The notes below the pieces were generated by a model. It saw only the letters and a list, made by a program, of their open reading frames with translations. It was not told where the DNA came from and made no database searches. 64,000 nucleotides of DNA from Acetobacteraceae bacterium (GTDB lineage Bacteria; Pseudomonadota; Alphaproteobacteria; Acetobacterales; Acetobacteraceae): the NCBI GenBank assembly GCA_947371015.1, contig CANBNK010000007.1:19853-83852 (forward strand), read 5' to 3'. Numbering within the stretch: the stretch's first letter is position 1; the number at the start of each line of letters is the position of its first letter. A program made the position numbers and the translations under genes. Positions 33,387-41,134 of this stretch are shown here, one piece after another.

Positions 33387-33504
33387 TGTCCTGATTCCGA
33401 AGTCCTGCGGCCTTCGTTATCCGGCCACTAGCCTTTGTTTTCAGTGGCCTGCTTATCCGCTGCGTTCGTGGATAAACCCACGAACTTCGCGGGCAGGACA
33501 CTAG
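33383..33504. repeat. second CTAG-bounded inverted-repeat element
   Basis: A 122-bp element bounded by perfect 11-bp inverted repeats, CTAGTGTCCTG (33383-33393) and CAGGACACTAG (33494-33504). Inside are two perfect hairpins: GGCCACT/AGTGGCC (33423-33429, 33443-33449) and GTTCGTGG/CCACGAAC (33464-33471, 33478-33485). The inner text CTAGCCTTTGTTTTC recalls the other CTAG repeats. It occupies the rest of the 340-bp gap between the exosortase operon and the next gene; no coding frame is convincing there. Confidence 0.65.
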
Positions 33505-33507
33505 CTA

Positions 33508-33990
33508 TCAGTTCAGGTTGCGCAGGGTGCGTTCGGCCCGGCGGCGCAGGGCCAGCAGCGCCGGTTGCAGCACGCCGGCCTGGTTCAGCGGCCGGGAAGC
33601 GTCTGCCGGCGGCAAACTCAGCGTCTGCAAATGCGGGGCCAGCTGGGCGGCGCAGCCAGGCGCATCCGCCACCGGGCCGCCAGCGGCATTGGGTTGGCAG
33701 GGGGCGGCGCCAAGCAACAGCGCCCAGAGCTGGTCGGCTGCGGTCAGGGCGCGAACCATGTCGTCCAACTCCGCCAGGGTATTCCCCCCGCCAAGGCGCT
33801 GCACCCGGATTTCCGCGTTGATCTCGATACGCAGGCTGCGGAGGTCGCCACGGGTCAAGCCGGCATCCAGGGTTTCGATCAGCCGGGCGAGGGAAAGGCG
33901 CAGTTCAGCGGCGCCAGCGCTGGCCGGGACCGGCGCGTGCAAGGCGGCCAGGATCATCAGGGCGGCGGCGAGGCCTGGGCGGCAGGGCAT
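33508..33990 (-). CDS. secreted hypothetical protein
   Basis: A 160-residue protein with a clear signal peptide (GLAAALMILAALHAPVPASAG) and a helical mature part with many Leu and Arg residues and two Cys that could form a disulfide. ATG 33990 is chosen because GGAGA lies seven bases upstream and it begins the signal peptide. No family is recognised. The stop is three bases past the CTAG element, and the C-terminal residues RRRAERTLRNLN are basic. Confidence 0.65.
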   Translation of the reverse strand: MPCRPGLAAALMILAALHAPVPASAGAAELRLSLARLIETLDAGLTRGDLRSLRIEINAEIRVQRLGGGNTLAELDDMVRALTAADQLWALLLGAAPCQPNAAGGPVADAPGCAAQLAPHLQTLSLPPADASRPLNQAGVLQPALLALRRRAERTLRNLN

Positions 33991-34096
33991 CACGGTCTCC
34001 GGGCCGAAGCTGGGTGTGGCGCGGCCAGGAGGGCTGCTGTCCGGGTGGCAAGCTGGCATCCGTGCGGCGGTGGTACAAGCGGCCTGTCAGCAAGGC

Positions 34097-34726
34097 TCAC
34101 GCCAGCACCCAGGGCTCCTCGTTCACCGCCGCCACGCGCCAGTCGGCCCCGTGCTTTTCCAACCGGGTCAGGCCGAGGTTGCGGATGCTGAAGGTCAGCG
34201 CCTGGTGGCCGCTCAGGTCCATCGCGTGGGCCAGCGCGGCGCGGATGCTGCCGCCATGGGCCACCACCACCACGTCCTCACCTGCATGGCGCTGCACCAG
34301 CTGTTCCAGCACCGGGCCGACCCGGGCGCGGACACTGGCAAAGCTTTCGCCGCCGGGTGGCTGTTCCTCGGCGGCGTGCGGCCAGAACGGGTGCGGCGGG
34401 TGACGCAGCTTCTCCACCAAGGCTTCATGCGGGATGCCCTGCCATTCCCCCAGGTGCTGCTCGGCCAGGTCGGGTTCGGTGGCCAGCGTCTGCGCCGGAT
34501 AGCCGGCGGCGAAGATGGCCGCCGCCGTCGCCTTGGTTCGGGCGAGCTGAGAGGTGACCCACCGCGCCGGGCGCGGCAGCCGGGCGGCCAGCCAGCGATA
34601 CAGCGCGGCTTCCTCCTGCAGCGCCACATCGCAGAGCGGCACGTCCATGCTGCCGTACAGCATGGCGCGGGCGGTGGGTTCCACCAGGGCATGGCGGATC
34701 AGGAACAGCCGGGTTGGCTCGGGCAT
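34097..34726 (-). CDS. histidine phosphatase family protein
   Basis: A 209-residue phosphoglycerate-mutase-like phosphatase. The N-terminal LFLIRHALVEP carries the phospho-accepting His, but the classical RHG is RHA. Further conserved parts are SQLARTKATA, the acid EWQGIPHEAL and the second His in VVVVAHGGSIRAAL. The size and the LGEW motif resemble CobC-type alpha-ribazole phosphatases and related metabolite phosphatases; no cobalamin gene is near, so the substrate stays open. It starts eight bp after the ABC permease stop. Confidence 0.85.
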   Translation of the reverse strand: MPEPTRLFLIRHALVEPTARAMLYGSMDVPLCDVALQEEAALYRWLAARLPRPARWVTSQLARTKATAAAIFAAGYPAQTLATEPDLAEQHLGEWQGIPHEALVEKLRHPPHPFWPHAAEEQPPGGESFASVRARVGPVLEQLVQRHAGEDVVVVAHGGSIRAALAHAMDLSGHQALTFSIRNLGLTRLEKHGADWRVAAVNEEPWVLA

Positions 34727-34734
34727 CAGGGGTC

Positions 34735-35541
34735 CTACTCGCCGATATTGAGCAGGGCGCCGCGGATGCGCGCACCCTGGAACTGTGCCCGGAACACCAG
34801 GGCCATGGCGCCGAGCCAGAAGAACGCCAGCGCGAAGGCCAGGCCCAGATGGCCCCAGGCGATGCCGCCACCGGCCAGCGCCTGGCGCATACCCTCAAAA
34901 ATATGCGCCAGCGGCAGCGCCTGGGCCACCGGTTGCACCCACCAGGGCAGCGACGCCAGTGGGTAGAACACGCAGGCGAAGGGCGTCAGGCCATACACCA
35001 CGGACCAGGCCAGAGCCTCGGCGCCGGCGCCATGCCGCAGGATCAGCGCGGTGACGCCCAGCGCCACGGCCCAGCCGGTGATTGCCAACGCGATGAAGAA
35101 CAGCACCACCACCGGCCCCATGCTGAAGATGCCGAAGCCATAGAGCAGCCAGGCCAGCAGCATCGCCGGGGTGATGCCGACGCAGAGCCGCAGCACCGAC
35201 ATGCCCATCAGCCCCAGCACGAACTCCCACGGGCGCAGCGGGGAGACGCTGATATGGCCGAGGTTGCGCGACCAGATCTCCTCCATGAAGGAAAAGGTCA
35301 TGCCCATCTGCGCCCGCAGGGTGATCTCCCACAGCAACGCGCCGCCCAGCAGCGCGGCCACGGTCATGCCGGCGGCGCTGCCGGCGGTATTGGCGGCGAG
35401 GTACTTGGTCGTCAGGCCCCAGACCAGCATTTCCAGCACCGGCCAATAGGCCAGTTCGACCACACGGGGCCAGGAATGCCGGTACAGCGAGGTGTGGCGA
35501 TAGATCAGCGCATAAACGCGCCTCGCTGACGCTCTGGTCAT
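34735..35541 (-). CDS. ABC-2 type transporter permease
   Basis: Inner-membrane permease of 268 residues with six predicted helices. Family features include an amphipathic start (ARRVYALIYRHTSLYRHSWP), SFMEEIWSRNLGHISVSPLRPWEFVLG between helices 2 and 3, and VFYPLASLPWWVQPVAQALPLAHIFEG near the end. These exporters carry drugs, polysaccharides or lipids with a separate ATPase subunit. No ATPase gene is adjacent on either side; a CTAG repeat lies directly upstream. The start is ATG 35541; the frame upstream is hydrophilic. Confidence 0.85.
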   Translation of the reverse strand: MTRASARRVYALIYRHTSLYRHSWPRVVELAYWPVLEMLVWGLTTKYLAANTAGSAAGMTVAALLGGALLWEITLRAQMGMTFSFMEEIWSRNLGHISVSPLRPWEFVLGLMGMSVLRLCVGITPAMLLAWLLYGFGIFSMGPVVVLFFIALAITGWAVALGVTALILRHGAGAEALAWSVVYGLTPFACVFYPLASLPWWVQPVAQALPLAHIFEGMRQALAGGGIAWGHLGLAFALAFFWLGAMALVFRAQFQGARIRGALLNIGE

Positions 35542-35610
35542 GGTGCAGTCCTCAAGCGCCGGGGGCCGTTGCAGCGGCCGCACCAGCGGCCGCCCGGCGC
35601 TTGCGGGCGC

Positions 35611-35715
35611 CTAGAGCCCGATTGGCTCAGGCGGAATCGCCGTAAGCCGTGCATCAGTCTCTCCAACAACAAGCCTAGAGCGTGAGCGCTTCAGTCAGAA
35701 GCGGTCACGCTCTAG
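35611..35715 (+). repeat. CTAG palindromic repeat, copy 6
   Basis: A complete 105-bp unit with CTAG at 35611-35614, 35675-35678 and 35712-35715. Hairpin B has 18-base arms (35675-35692 and 35698-35715) with 17 pairs around AGTCA, although its sequence (GCGTGAGCGCTTC) differs from hairpin B of copies 2, 4 and 5. Hairpin A is reduced (CAGGCG/CGCCGT around GAAT). The spacer CAACAACAAGC replaces ACAAACAAAAGG. It sits between the dehydratase stop and the ABC permease start. Confidence 0.8.
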
Positions 35716-35719
35716 TGGT

Positions 35720-37510
35720 TTAGTGGTTATGCCGGCTCTCGCCGCGCGTCTCCAGAATGTTCAGATACAGCGTCGCCGGCTCCAGGCACATCCCAGTGCC
35801 GAGTTGGCCGACGATGCCACGCTGGATTTCCTCCCACGGCGTCTTGTGTACCAGCGCCGGCTTCACCCAGGCGGCGCGGCGGGCGGCGAGTTCGGCGTCC
35901 GGGATCAGCACGTCCACCCGCCGGGTGTTGAGGTCGATGCGTATCGGGTCGCCCGACTTCAGTAGCGCCAGGCCACCGCCCACCGCAGCTTCCGGCGAGA
36001 CATTCAGGATGGACGGGCTGGCCGAGGTGCCGGACTGCCGGCCATCCCCCATGGTGGGCAGGCTGTCGATGCCGTACTTCAGCAGCGCCGCCGGCGGCTG
36101 CATGTTCACCACCTCGGCGGAACCGGGGTAGCCCACCGGGCCGCAATTGCGGATCACCAGCACGGTGTGGTCGTCGATGCCGAGGGATGGGTCCTCGATG
36201 CGGTCGTGGTAGTCCTCCGGCCCTTCGAAGACGACGACCTTGCCGGTGAAGACGCCCTTGGGGTCGTTGAGGAACCGCTCCTGGAAGGCTTTGTCGATGA
36301 CGGAAACCTTCATGACGGCACTATCGAAGATGTTGCCGTGCAGGATGGCGAAGCCGGCATGCGGCTTCATCGGCGTGTCGTAGGCGCGGATCACCTCGCG
36401 ATCGACATGCGCGATGTCGGCGACATTCTCCGCCATGGTCTTGCCGTTGACGGTCTTCGCGTCGCCACGCAGCACGCCGGCCTTCAGCAGTTCATGCATC
36501 ACCGCGGGCACGCCGCCGGCGCGGTGGAAACTCTCACCCAGGAAGCGGCCGGCCGGCTGGCAATCCACCAGCAGCGGGATATCGTGGCCGATGGTGTCCC
36601 AGTCCTCGATCTGCAACTCCACGCCCATGTGCCGCGCAATGGCGATGATGTGCGGCGGGCAGTTGGTGGAGGCCCCGATGGCGCTCGCCGCCAGGATGGC
36701 GTTTTCAAATGCGGCGCGGGTCATGATGTCGGACGGCCGCAGGTTCTCATGCACCATCTCGACGATCCGCTTGCCGGTGGCGTAGGCCATCTGCCCGCGC
36801 TCGCGGTAAGGCCCGGGAATGGCGGCGCAGCCGGGCAGGCTCATGCCCAGCGCCTCGGCCATGCTGTTCATGGAAAGCGCGGTGCCCATGGTGTTGCAAT
36901 GGCCGACGCTGGTGGCGCTGCTGGCCACCAGTTCCATGAAGCCATCATAGTCCAACTCGCCCCGCGCCAGCATCTTGCGGGCTTCCCAGACGATGGTGCC
37001 GCTGCCGGTCAGCCGGCCCTGGTGGTGCCCGTCAAGCATCGGGCCGCCGGACAGCACGATGGCCGGGATGTTCATGGTCGCCGCGCCCATCAGGCAGGCC
37101 GGCGTGGTCTTGTCGCAGCCGGTGGTCAGCACCACGCCGTCCATCGGATAGCCGTGCAGGATCTCGACCAGGCTAAGATAGGCCAGGTTGCGGTCATTCG
37201 CGGCGGTCGGCCGCTTGCCGGTTTCCTGGATCGGATGGATCGGGAATTCCAGCGGGATGCCGCCGGCATCGCGGATGCCCTGCTTGGTCCGCTCCGCCAG
37301 CTCGATGTGGTGGCGGTTGCAGGGGGCGATGTCGCTGCCGGTCTGGGCAATGCCGATGATCGGCCGGCCGGATTGCAGTTCGGCCCGGGTGAAGCCGTAG
37401 TTCAGCATGCGCTCGACGTAGAGCGCGGTCATGCCGGGGTCTTCGGGGTCGTCGAACCAGCGCTGGCTGCGCAGGCGGAAGTGCTTCTTGGTCTGGTCGC
37501 TGCCGGCCAT
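35720..37510 (-). CDS. IlvD/Edd family dehydratase, sugar-acid type
   Basis: A 596-residue Fe-S dehydratase. Cluster-ligand regions are visible at TGCDKTTPACLMGAAT and GHCNTMGTALSMN, and the substrate loop at GDGRQSGTSASPSILN. The length and the early RSQRWFDDPEDPGMTALYVERM are typical of the aldonic-acid subgroup (L-arabinonate, D-xylonate or gluconate dehydratases) rather than of dihydroxy-acid dehydratase in branched-chain synthesis. No pentonate pathway genes flank it, so the sugar acid is unresolved. It starts at ATG 37510. Confidence 0.87.
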   Translation of the reverse strand: MAGSDQTKKHFRLRSQRWFDDPEDPGMTALYVERMLNYGFTRAELQSGRPIIGIAQTGSDIAPCNRHHIELAERTKQGIRDAGGIPLEFPIHPIQETGKRPTAANDRNLAYLSLVEILHGYPMDGVVLTTGCDKTTPACLMGAATMNIPAIVLSGGPMLDGHHQGRLTGSGTIVWEARKMLARGELDYDGFMELVASSATSVGHCNTMGTALSMNSMAEALGMSLPGCAAIPGPYRERGQMAYATGKRIVEMVHENLRPSDIMTRAAFENAILAASAIGASTNCPPHIIAIARHMGVELQIEDWDTIGHDIPLLVDCQPAGRFLGESFHRAGGVPAVMHELLKAGVLRGDAKTVNGKTMAENVADIAHVDREVIRAYDTPMKPHAGFAILHGNIFDSAVMKVSVIDKAFQERFLNDPKGVFTGKVVVFEGPEDYHDRIEDPSLGIDDHTVLVIRNCGPVGYPGSAEVVNMQPPAALLKYGIDSLPTMGDGRQSGTSASPSILNVSPEAAVGGGLALLKSGDPIRIDLNTRRVDVLIPDAELAARRAAWVKPALVHKTPWEEIQRGIVGQLGTGMCLEPATLYLNILETRGESRHNH

Positions 37511-37588
37511 GGCTTTCCCCTTTTTTCTGGCGGAGACCTTGGCGTGGCAGCGCGCACTGTCAAGCCAAGGCGCCGCTGGCGTTGTCGC

Positions 37589-38626
37589 TCAGGCGGCGGC
37601 TTCCTCCAGGAACACCTGCACGGCGCGGAACAGCGCGCCACGGTTGCGTTCCATGCAGATCGTGTGCGTCCCCTCGCCCAGCAATTCCATGCGCTTGCCG
37701 GGGCTGTTCTTCAGCAACGGGAACAGCGTGCTGGCCATGTAGGGCGGCGTGTCCTGGTCCCATTCCGCCAGCACCAGCATGGTCGGCGCGGTGATCTTCG
37801 CGGCGTCGTAGAACGGGCGGCCGGCGCCCCAGTATTCGCGGCCATCCTGCACCACGCCGGCCGGCGCGCGCAGCACCGGCGGGTTCTGCCGGCTGCCCTC
37901 GGGGTCGGTGGCCCAGGTCACGCCGGCCCAATGCTCGAACCAGCCGGCCGGGATCAGCGCCGCCTTGCGGTCCTCCGGCACGCCGGTCAGCCAGCGTGCC
38001 CGGGCCTGCGTCTGGGTCACGCTGCGATAGGCGCCAAGCGGCTGGCCATTGTCGGTCAGGCTCTGGCCCTGGCGCAGCCAGACCGGGGCGTAGAGCACCA
38101 CGCGCTCCACCAGGTTGGCATTGTCGGCGGCGTAGCGGCCCATCAGCGCGGTGCCCCAGGACCAACCCATGACGGTCAGCTTGCCCAAGGCTCTCTTCTG
38201 CCGAATGTGGGCGGCGGCGGCGGCGATATCGGCTACCGCGGTTTCGCCCCGCACGACCGGCGGGTTGGCGCTGGCGGGCTGCGCCATCTCCGGCGGGCGG
38301 GTGCTGCGGCCATAGCCGCGCAGGTCTACCAGCCAGACATCGAAGCCGCGGCCGGCGATGTAGTCCATCCAGCTCTGGCCACCGAGCGGCAGGTCGAAGG
38401 CGGTGCTGGCCGGGTAGGTGGCGCCATGCACGAACAGCACGGTGCGGCTGGGCGAGAAGCCGGTCATCGCTGAAGGCCGCTTGTTGCGGATGAACAGTTC
38501 GATCCCCGGCTCGCCGGAGGGGATCATGAACTCCTCGGTCACCAGGCCCTGGGCCGGCTGGGCCGTCGCCTCGCTCAGCATGGGGGCGGCGAGCAGGGGG
38601 CTGGCGAGCAGCGCACGGCGTTGCAT
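37589..38626 (-). CDS. exported alpha/beta hydrolase
   Basis: A 345-residue hydrolase with a signal peptide (RALLASPLLAAPMLSEATAQ). The fold signatures are LFVHGATYP (oxyanion-hole HG), LVDLRGYGRSTRP, the nucleophile elbow MGWSWGT (Ser), and a late His in GEGTHTICMERN; Asp in VLAEWDQDTPP would complete the triad. The substrate is unknown. It lies 78 bp upstream of the sugar-acid dehydratase on the same strand. Confidence 0.83.
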   Translation of the reverse strand: MQRRALLASPLLAAPMLSEATAQPAQGLVTEEFMIPSGEPGIELFIRNKRPSAMTGFSPSRTVLFVHGATYPASTAFDLPLGGQSWMDYIAGRGFDVWLVDLRGYGRSTRPPEMAQPASANPPVVRGETAVADIAAAAAHIRQKRALGKLTVMGWSWGTALMGRYAADNANLVERVVLYAPVWLRQGQSLTDNGQPLGAYRSVTQTQARARWLTGVPEDRKAALIPAGWFEHWAGVTWATDPEGSRQNPPVLRAPAGVVQDGREYWGAGRPFYDAAKITAPTMLVLAEWDQDTPPYMASTLFPLLKNSPGKRMELLGEGTHTICMERNRGALFRAVQVFLEEAAA

Positions 38627-38774
38627 GGCATTCTCCCGATCCGGTCGAGGTTATTGGTGAATACGCTAACGCGCGAAACCGCATCGGGCCAGCATGACGC
38701 ATGTTTCACCGCTGGGAGTGGCCCTTGATGGTCGGCAAGGCGCATGCAGGTAAACGCGTAAGGAGGATAAAGCC

Positions 38775-38900
38775 ATGGTGCGAGTTCTGTTGCTGGTTGC
38801 CATCGGGTTTGGCCTGGCAGGATGCGGGTTGCCGTTGGAGGACAACCCGACACCTTTCCACTGCACGAAGAACAATACCCACGCCGTTTCCTGTTCCTGA
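38775..38900 (+). CDS. 41-residue predicted lipoprotein
   Basis: A tiny gene with a perfect AGGAGG at 38761-38766, eight bases before ATG 38775. The product has a hydrophobic N-terminus ending in lipobox LAGC (Cys17) and a mature part of only 25 residues with two further Cys (30 and 40). The two extra Cys could form a disulfide. Codon use has many third-position T, unlike neighbours. No family is recognised. A hairpin at 38965-38996 may end its transcript. Confidence 0.72.
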   Translation: MVRVLLLVAIGFGLAGCGLPLEDNPTPFHCTKNNTHAVSCS

Positions 38901-38964
38901 AGCCGGGTCGTGCCGGCCGGCAGCCTTACCGACCCGTTTGAGCCCTTGCTCGCGCACAAAGCCA

Positions 38965-38996
38965 CGCCACCCCAGCACGCCTGGCAAGGGGTGGCG
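38965..38996 (+). terminator. hairpin after the small lipoprotein gene
   Basis: Perfect 9-bp arms CGCCACCCC (38965-38973) and GGGGTGGCG (38988-38996) with a 14-base loop. It lies between the convergent lipoprotein and hydroxyacid dehydrogenase genes and could end either transcript; there is no U tract. Confidence 0.4.
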
Positions 38997-39024
38997 CAGA
39001 CATCGAGACTTCAGCCGTCCGGCA

Positions 39025-40032
39025 TCAGTCGCTCTCGGGCGGGATCACGTTGGTCTCCAGCCCGCGCACCAGCACGTCGCGCATGGTCTCCACCCCCAGG
39101 CGGCGGATGTCGTCCCAGGCTTCCGGCGTGTGGAAGGCGATGTGCGGGGTGATGACAAGGCGGCCTTCCAGCCAGGGCTCGCGGTTGCGGTAGGCCTGGA
39201 GCAACCCAGGGACCGGCGCGACCGGCGGCTCCACCGGGATCACGTCCAGCCCGGCGCCGGCCAGGTGGTTGTCGCGCAGCACGCGCTCCAGCGCGTCGAT
39301 CTGCACAATGGGGCCGCGGGCGGTGTTCACCAGCACGCTGCCCTTCGGCATCAGCCGCAGCTCGCGCTCACCGATGAGGTCGCGGGTGCTGCGGGTCAGG
39401 GGCGTGTGGATGCTCAGCACGTCGGACTGGGCCAGTAACTCGTCCAGGCTATGGGCGCGCTCGATGCCCACGGCCCGGTCCCAGCCATTCGGCAGCGCGG
39501 GGTCGAAGAACAACACGCGATACCCAAAAGCCTTGGCCCGCAACGCCGCGGCGGTGCCGATGCGGCCCAGCCCCAGGATGCCGAAGGTTTGCGCCTGCTG
39601 CCGGCGGTGCAGCGGAGATTCGATCTTGGCCCAGCCGGCGGGGTTCGGGCCGCGTTGCGTATCATGGTACAGGATCAGGCCGCGGCGCAGGCTCAGCGCC
39701 AGCAGCACGGCGAACTCCGCCACCTCCATGGTGCCGTAGTCCGGCACGTTGCACACCTTGATGCCGCGCGCGGCGGCGGCGACGCGGTCCACCCGGTCGT
39801 AGCCCACGCCCATGCGGACGATGACCTTCAGCTTGGGGAAGCGGGCGATCTGTTCGGCCGGCACCGCCATGCGCAGCGTCATCAGCCCCTCGACATCGGC
39901 CAGCAGGCTGTCCGGCAGCTCCGCGATGCTGGCCTTGGCGTTGCCCTGCAGCAGCCGCACGCCGGGGCCCAGGATGTCCTGGTCCAATTTGGTATCCGGA
40001 TAGAGGCCTTCCGGCTCAAGTACCGTCAGCAT
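39025..40032 (-). CDS. D-2-hydroxyacid dehydrogenase family protein
   Basis: A 335-residue NAD-dependent dehydrogenase of the CtBP/phosphoglycerate dehydrogenase superfamily. The nucleotide site is GILGLGRIGTAAA; catalytic Arg is in VNTARGPIV, Glu in VIPVEPP, and His in ITPHIAFHT. The N-terminal VRMGVGYDRVD is also typical. It probably reduces or oxidises a 2-hydroxy acid; the substrate is unknown. The gene starts 87 bp downstream of the cyclase gene on the same strand. Confidence 0.88.
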   Translation of the reverse strand: MLTVLEPEGLYPDTKLDQDILGPGVRLLQGNAKASIAELPDSLLADVEGLMTLRMAVPAEQIARFPKLKVIVRMGVGYDRVDRVAAAARGIKVCNVPDYGTMEVAEFAVLLALSLRRGLILYHDTQRGPNPAGWAKIESPLHRRQQAQTFGILGLGRIGTAAALRAKAFGYRVLFFDPALPNGWDRAVGIERAHSLDELLAQSDVLSIHTPLTRSTRDLIGERELRLMPKGSVLVNTARGPIVQIDALERVLRDNHLAGAGLDVIPVEPPVAPVPGLLQAYRNREPWLEGRLVITPHIAFHTPEAWDDIRRLGVETMRDVLVRGLETNVIPPESD

Positions 40033-40041
40033 GCCCGTTCG

Positions 40042-40075
40042 CTCCCCGCTTCTTGTGGCCGCAGGATGCGGGGAG
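40042..40075 (-). terminator. inverted repeat between cyclase and dehydrogenase genes
   Basis: Perfect 8-bp arms CTCCCCGC (40042-40049) and GCGGGGAG (40068-40075). It lies after the cyclase stop and ten bases before the dehydrogenase ATG, so it could attenuate read-through or mask the ribosome site of the dehydrogenase. Confidence 0.3.
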
Positions 40076-40119
40076 CCGGGCGGGCCGGCAAGCCGGTGTC
40101 TGGCCTGCCGGCGCCAGCG

Positions 40120-41053
40120 CTACAGCAGCGCCGAGGGCGCCACGGTGGAGCCGGTGGCGCCCTGTAGCTTCAGCGGCTGCACCATCAGGGCGAATTCGCT
40201 GCGCCCCTTGGTGGCCAGCACGTCCAGCTTCATGTTCTCCAGCAGGTGCACGCCGTTCACCACCAGGGCGATCTGGTGCACCGGCAGGTTGGCGCCGGGG
40301 CGGGAGGGGCTGATCTCCACCGGCGGGGTGTCGGCGCCCATCAGGATCGGGTTCTTCGAGCAGACATATTCGCCGGCGGCGATGCCGAGCCCTGGGTTGC
40401 CGCGGACATAGCGGGCATTGTCCACGCCCCAGAGCTTGCCGTAGCCGGGGTGGAAGATCACCGCGTCGCCCTCGCGGATCTGCACGTTCTGCCGCCGCTG
40501 CGCCGCCTCCACATCGGCCACCGTGATCTCGTAGTCATCCGCCAGCATCGGCACGCCCTTCAGCGCGGCAATGTCCAGCAGCAGCCCGCGGGTGAAGATG
40601 GTGCCGACCGTCTCGACCCCCATCTCGCGGAAGCCGTTGCGGGTGGTGATGCTGTTGGCGTCCACGCAGTTGTACATGTGCTCGCCGATGGTCTGGTGCG
40701 GGAACATGTCGAACTGCGTGCCGATCTGGCCGAACTCGCCGGTCATGATCTCCTCATTGCCGTGGCGGTTGTTCGGCCCGGGGTTGCGCGCGGTCTGCTT
40801 GGTGGTCAGCGAATACTGCCGGCCGGGGTTGAGGGGCATGCTGGGGGAGAGCACATGGCCAGGCTCGACGATCTCGCCGCTGAGGATCAGCCCGGCGGCG
40901 CCGTGCGCACGGTCGGGGGTCATCAGGATCATCGCGCCGCGCCGGTCGGCGGCACCCCAGTTCGAGGGGCAGCGCTGCGCCGCGGCGGGCGCCGGCAGCG
41001 GCGGCCAACAGCGCGCCGGCACCGAACAGCAGGCGACGGGAAAGCGAGGTCAT
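40120..41053 (-). pseudogene. cyclase family hydrolase with apparent N-terminal frameshift
   Basis: A metal-dependent hydrolase of the kynurenine-formamidase-like cyclase family (PF04199). The main frame (40120 to about 41000) carries CPSNWGAADRRGAM, LSPSMPLNPGRQY, the metal region IGTQFDMFPHQTIG (Gln where many have His), and EGDAVIFHPGYGKLW. An ATG with a Tat-like signal, SLSRRLLFGAGALLAAA, starts at 41053 but in another frame; removing one base in the GCCGCCGCTGCC run near 40998-41010 would restore a continuous exported protein. Without repair the only start is GTG 41022, giving no sensible signal. Either a real mutation, a sequencing error or a leaderless cytosolic product. Confidence 0.7.
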
Positions 41054-41134
41054 GGGATATCCTTCGATCTTATCGTGTTCCGGGCGGTCGTTGCCGCCCA
41101 CTGACAGATCGGCACGTGCGGGGGCGGCAGGGCG

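Noticed and set aside
30985..35715. Insertion sequence or integron around the exosortase module
   Set aside because: No transposase, integrase or attC-type structure with coding partner was found; the repeats are small palindromic units without coding capacity.
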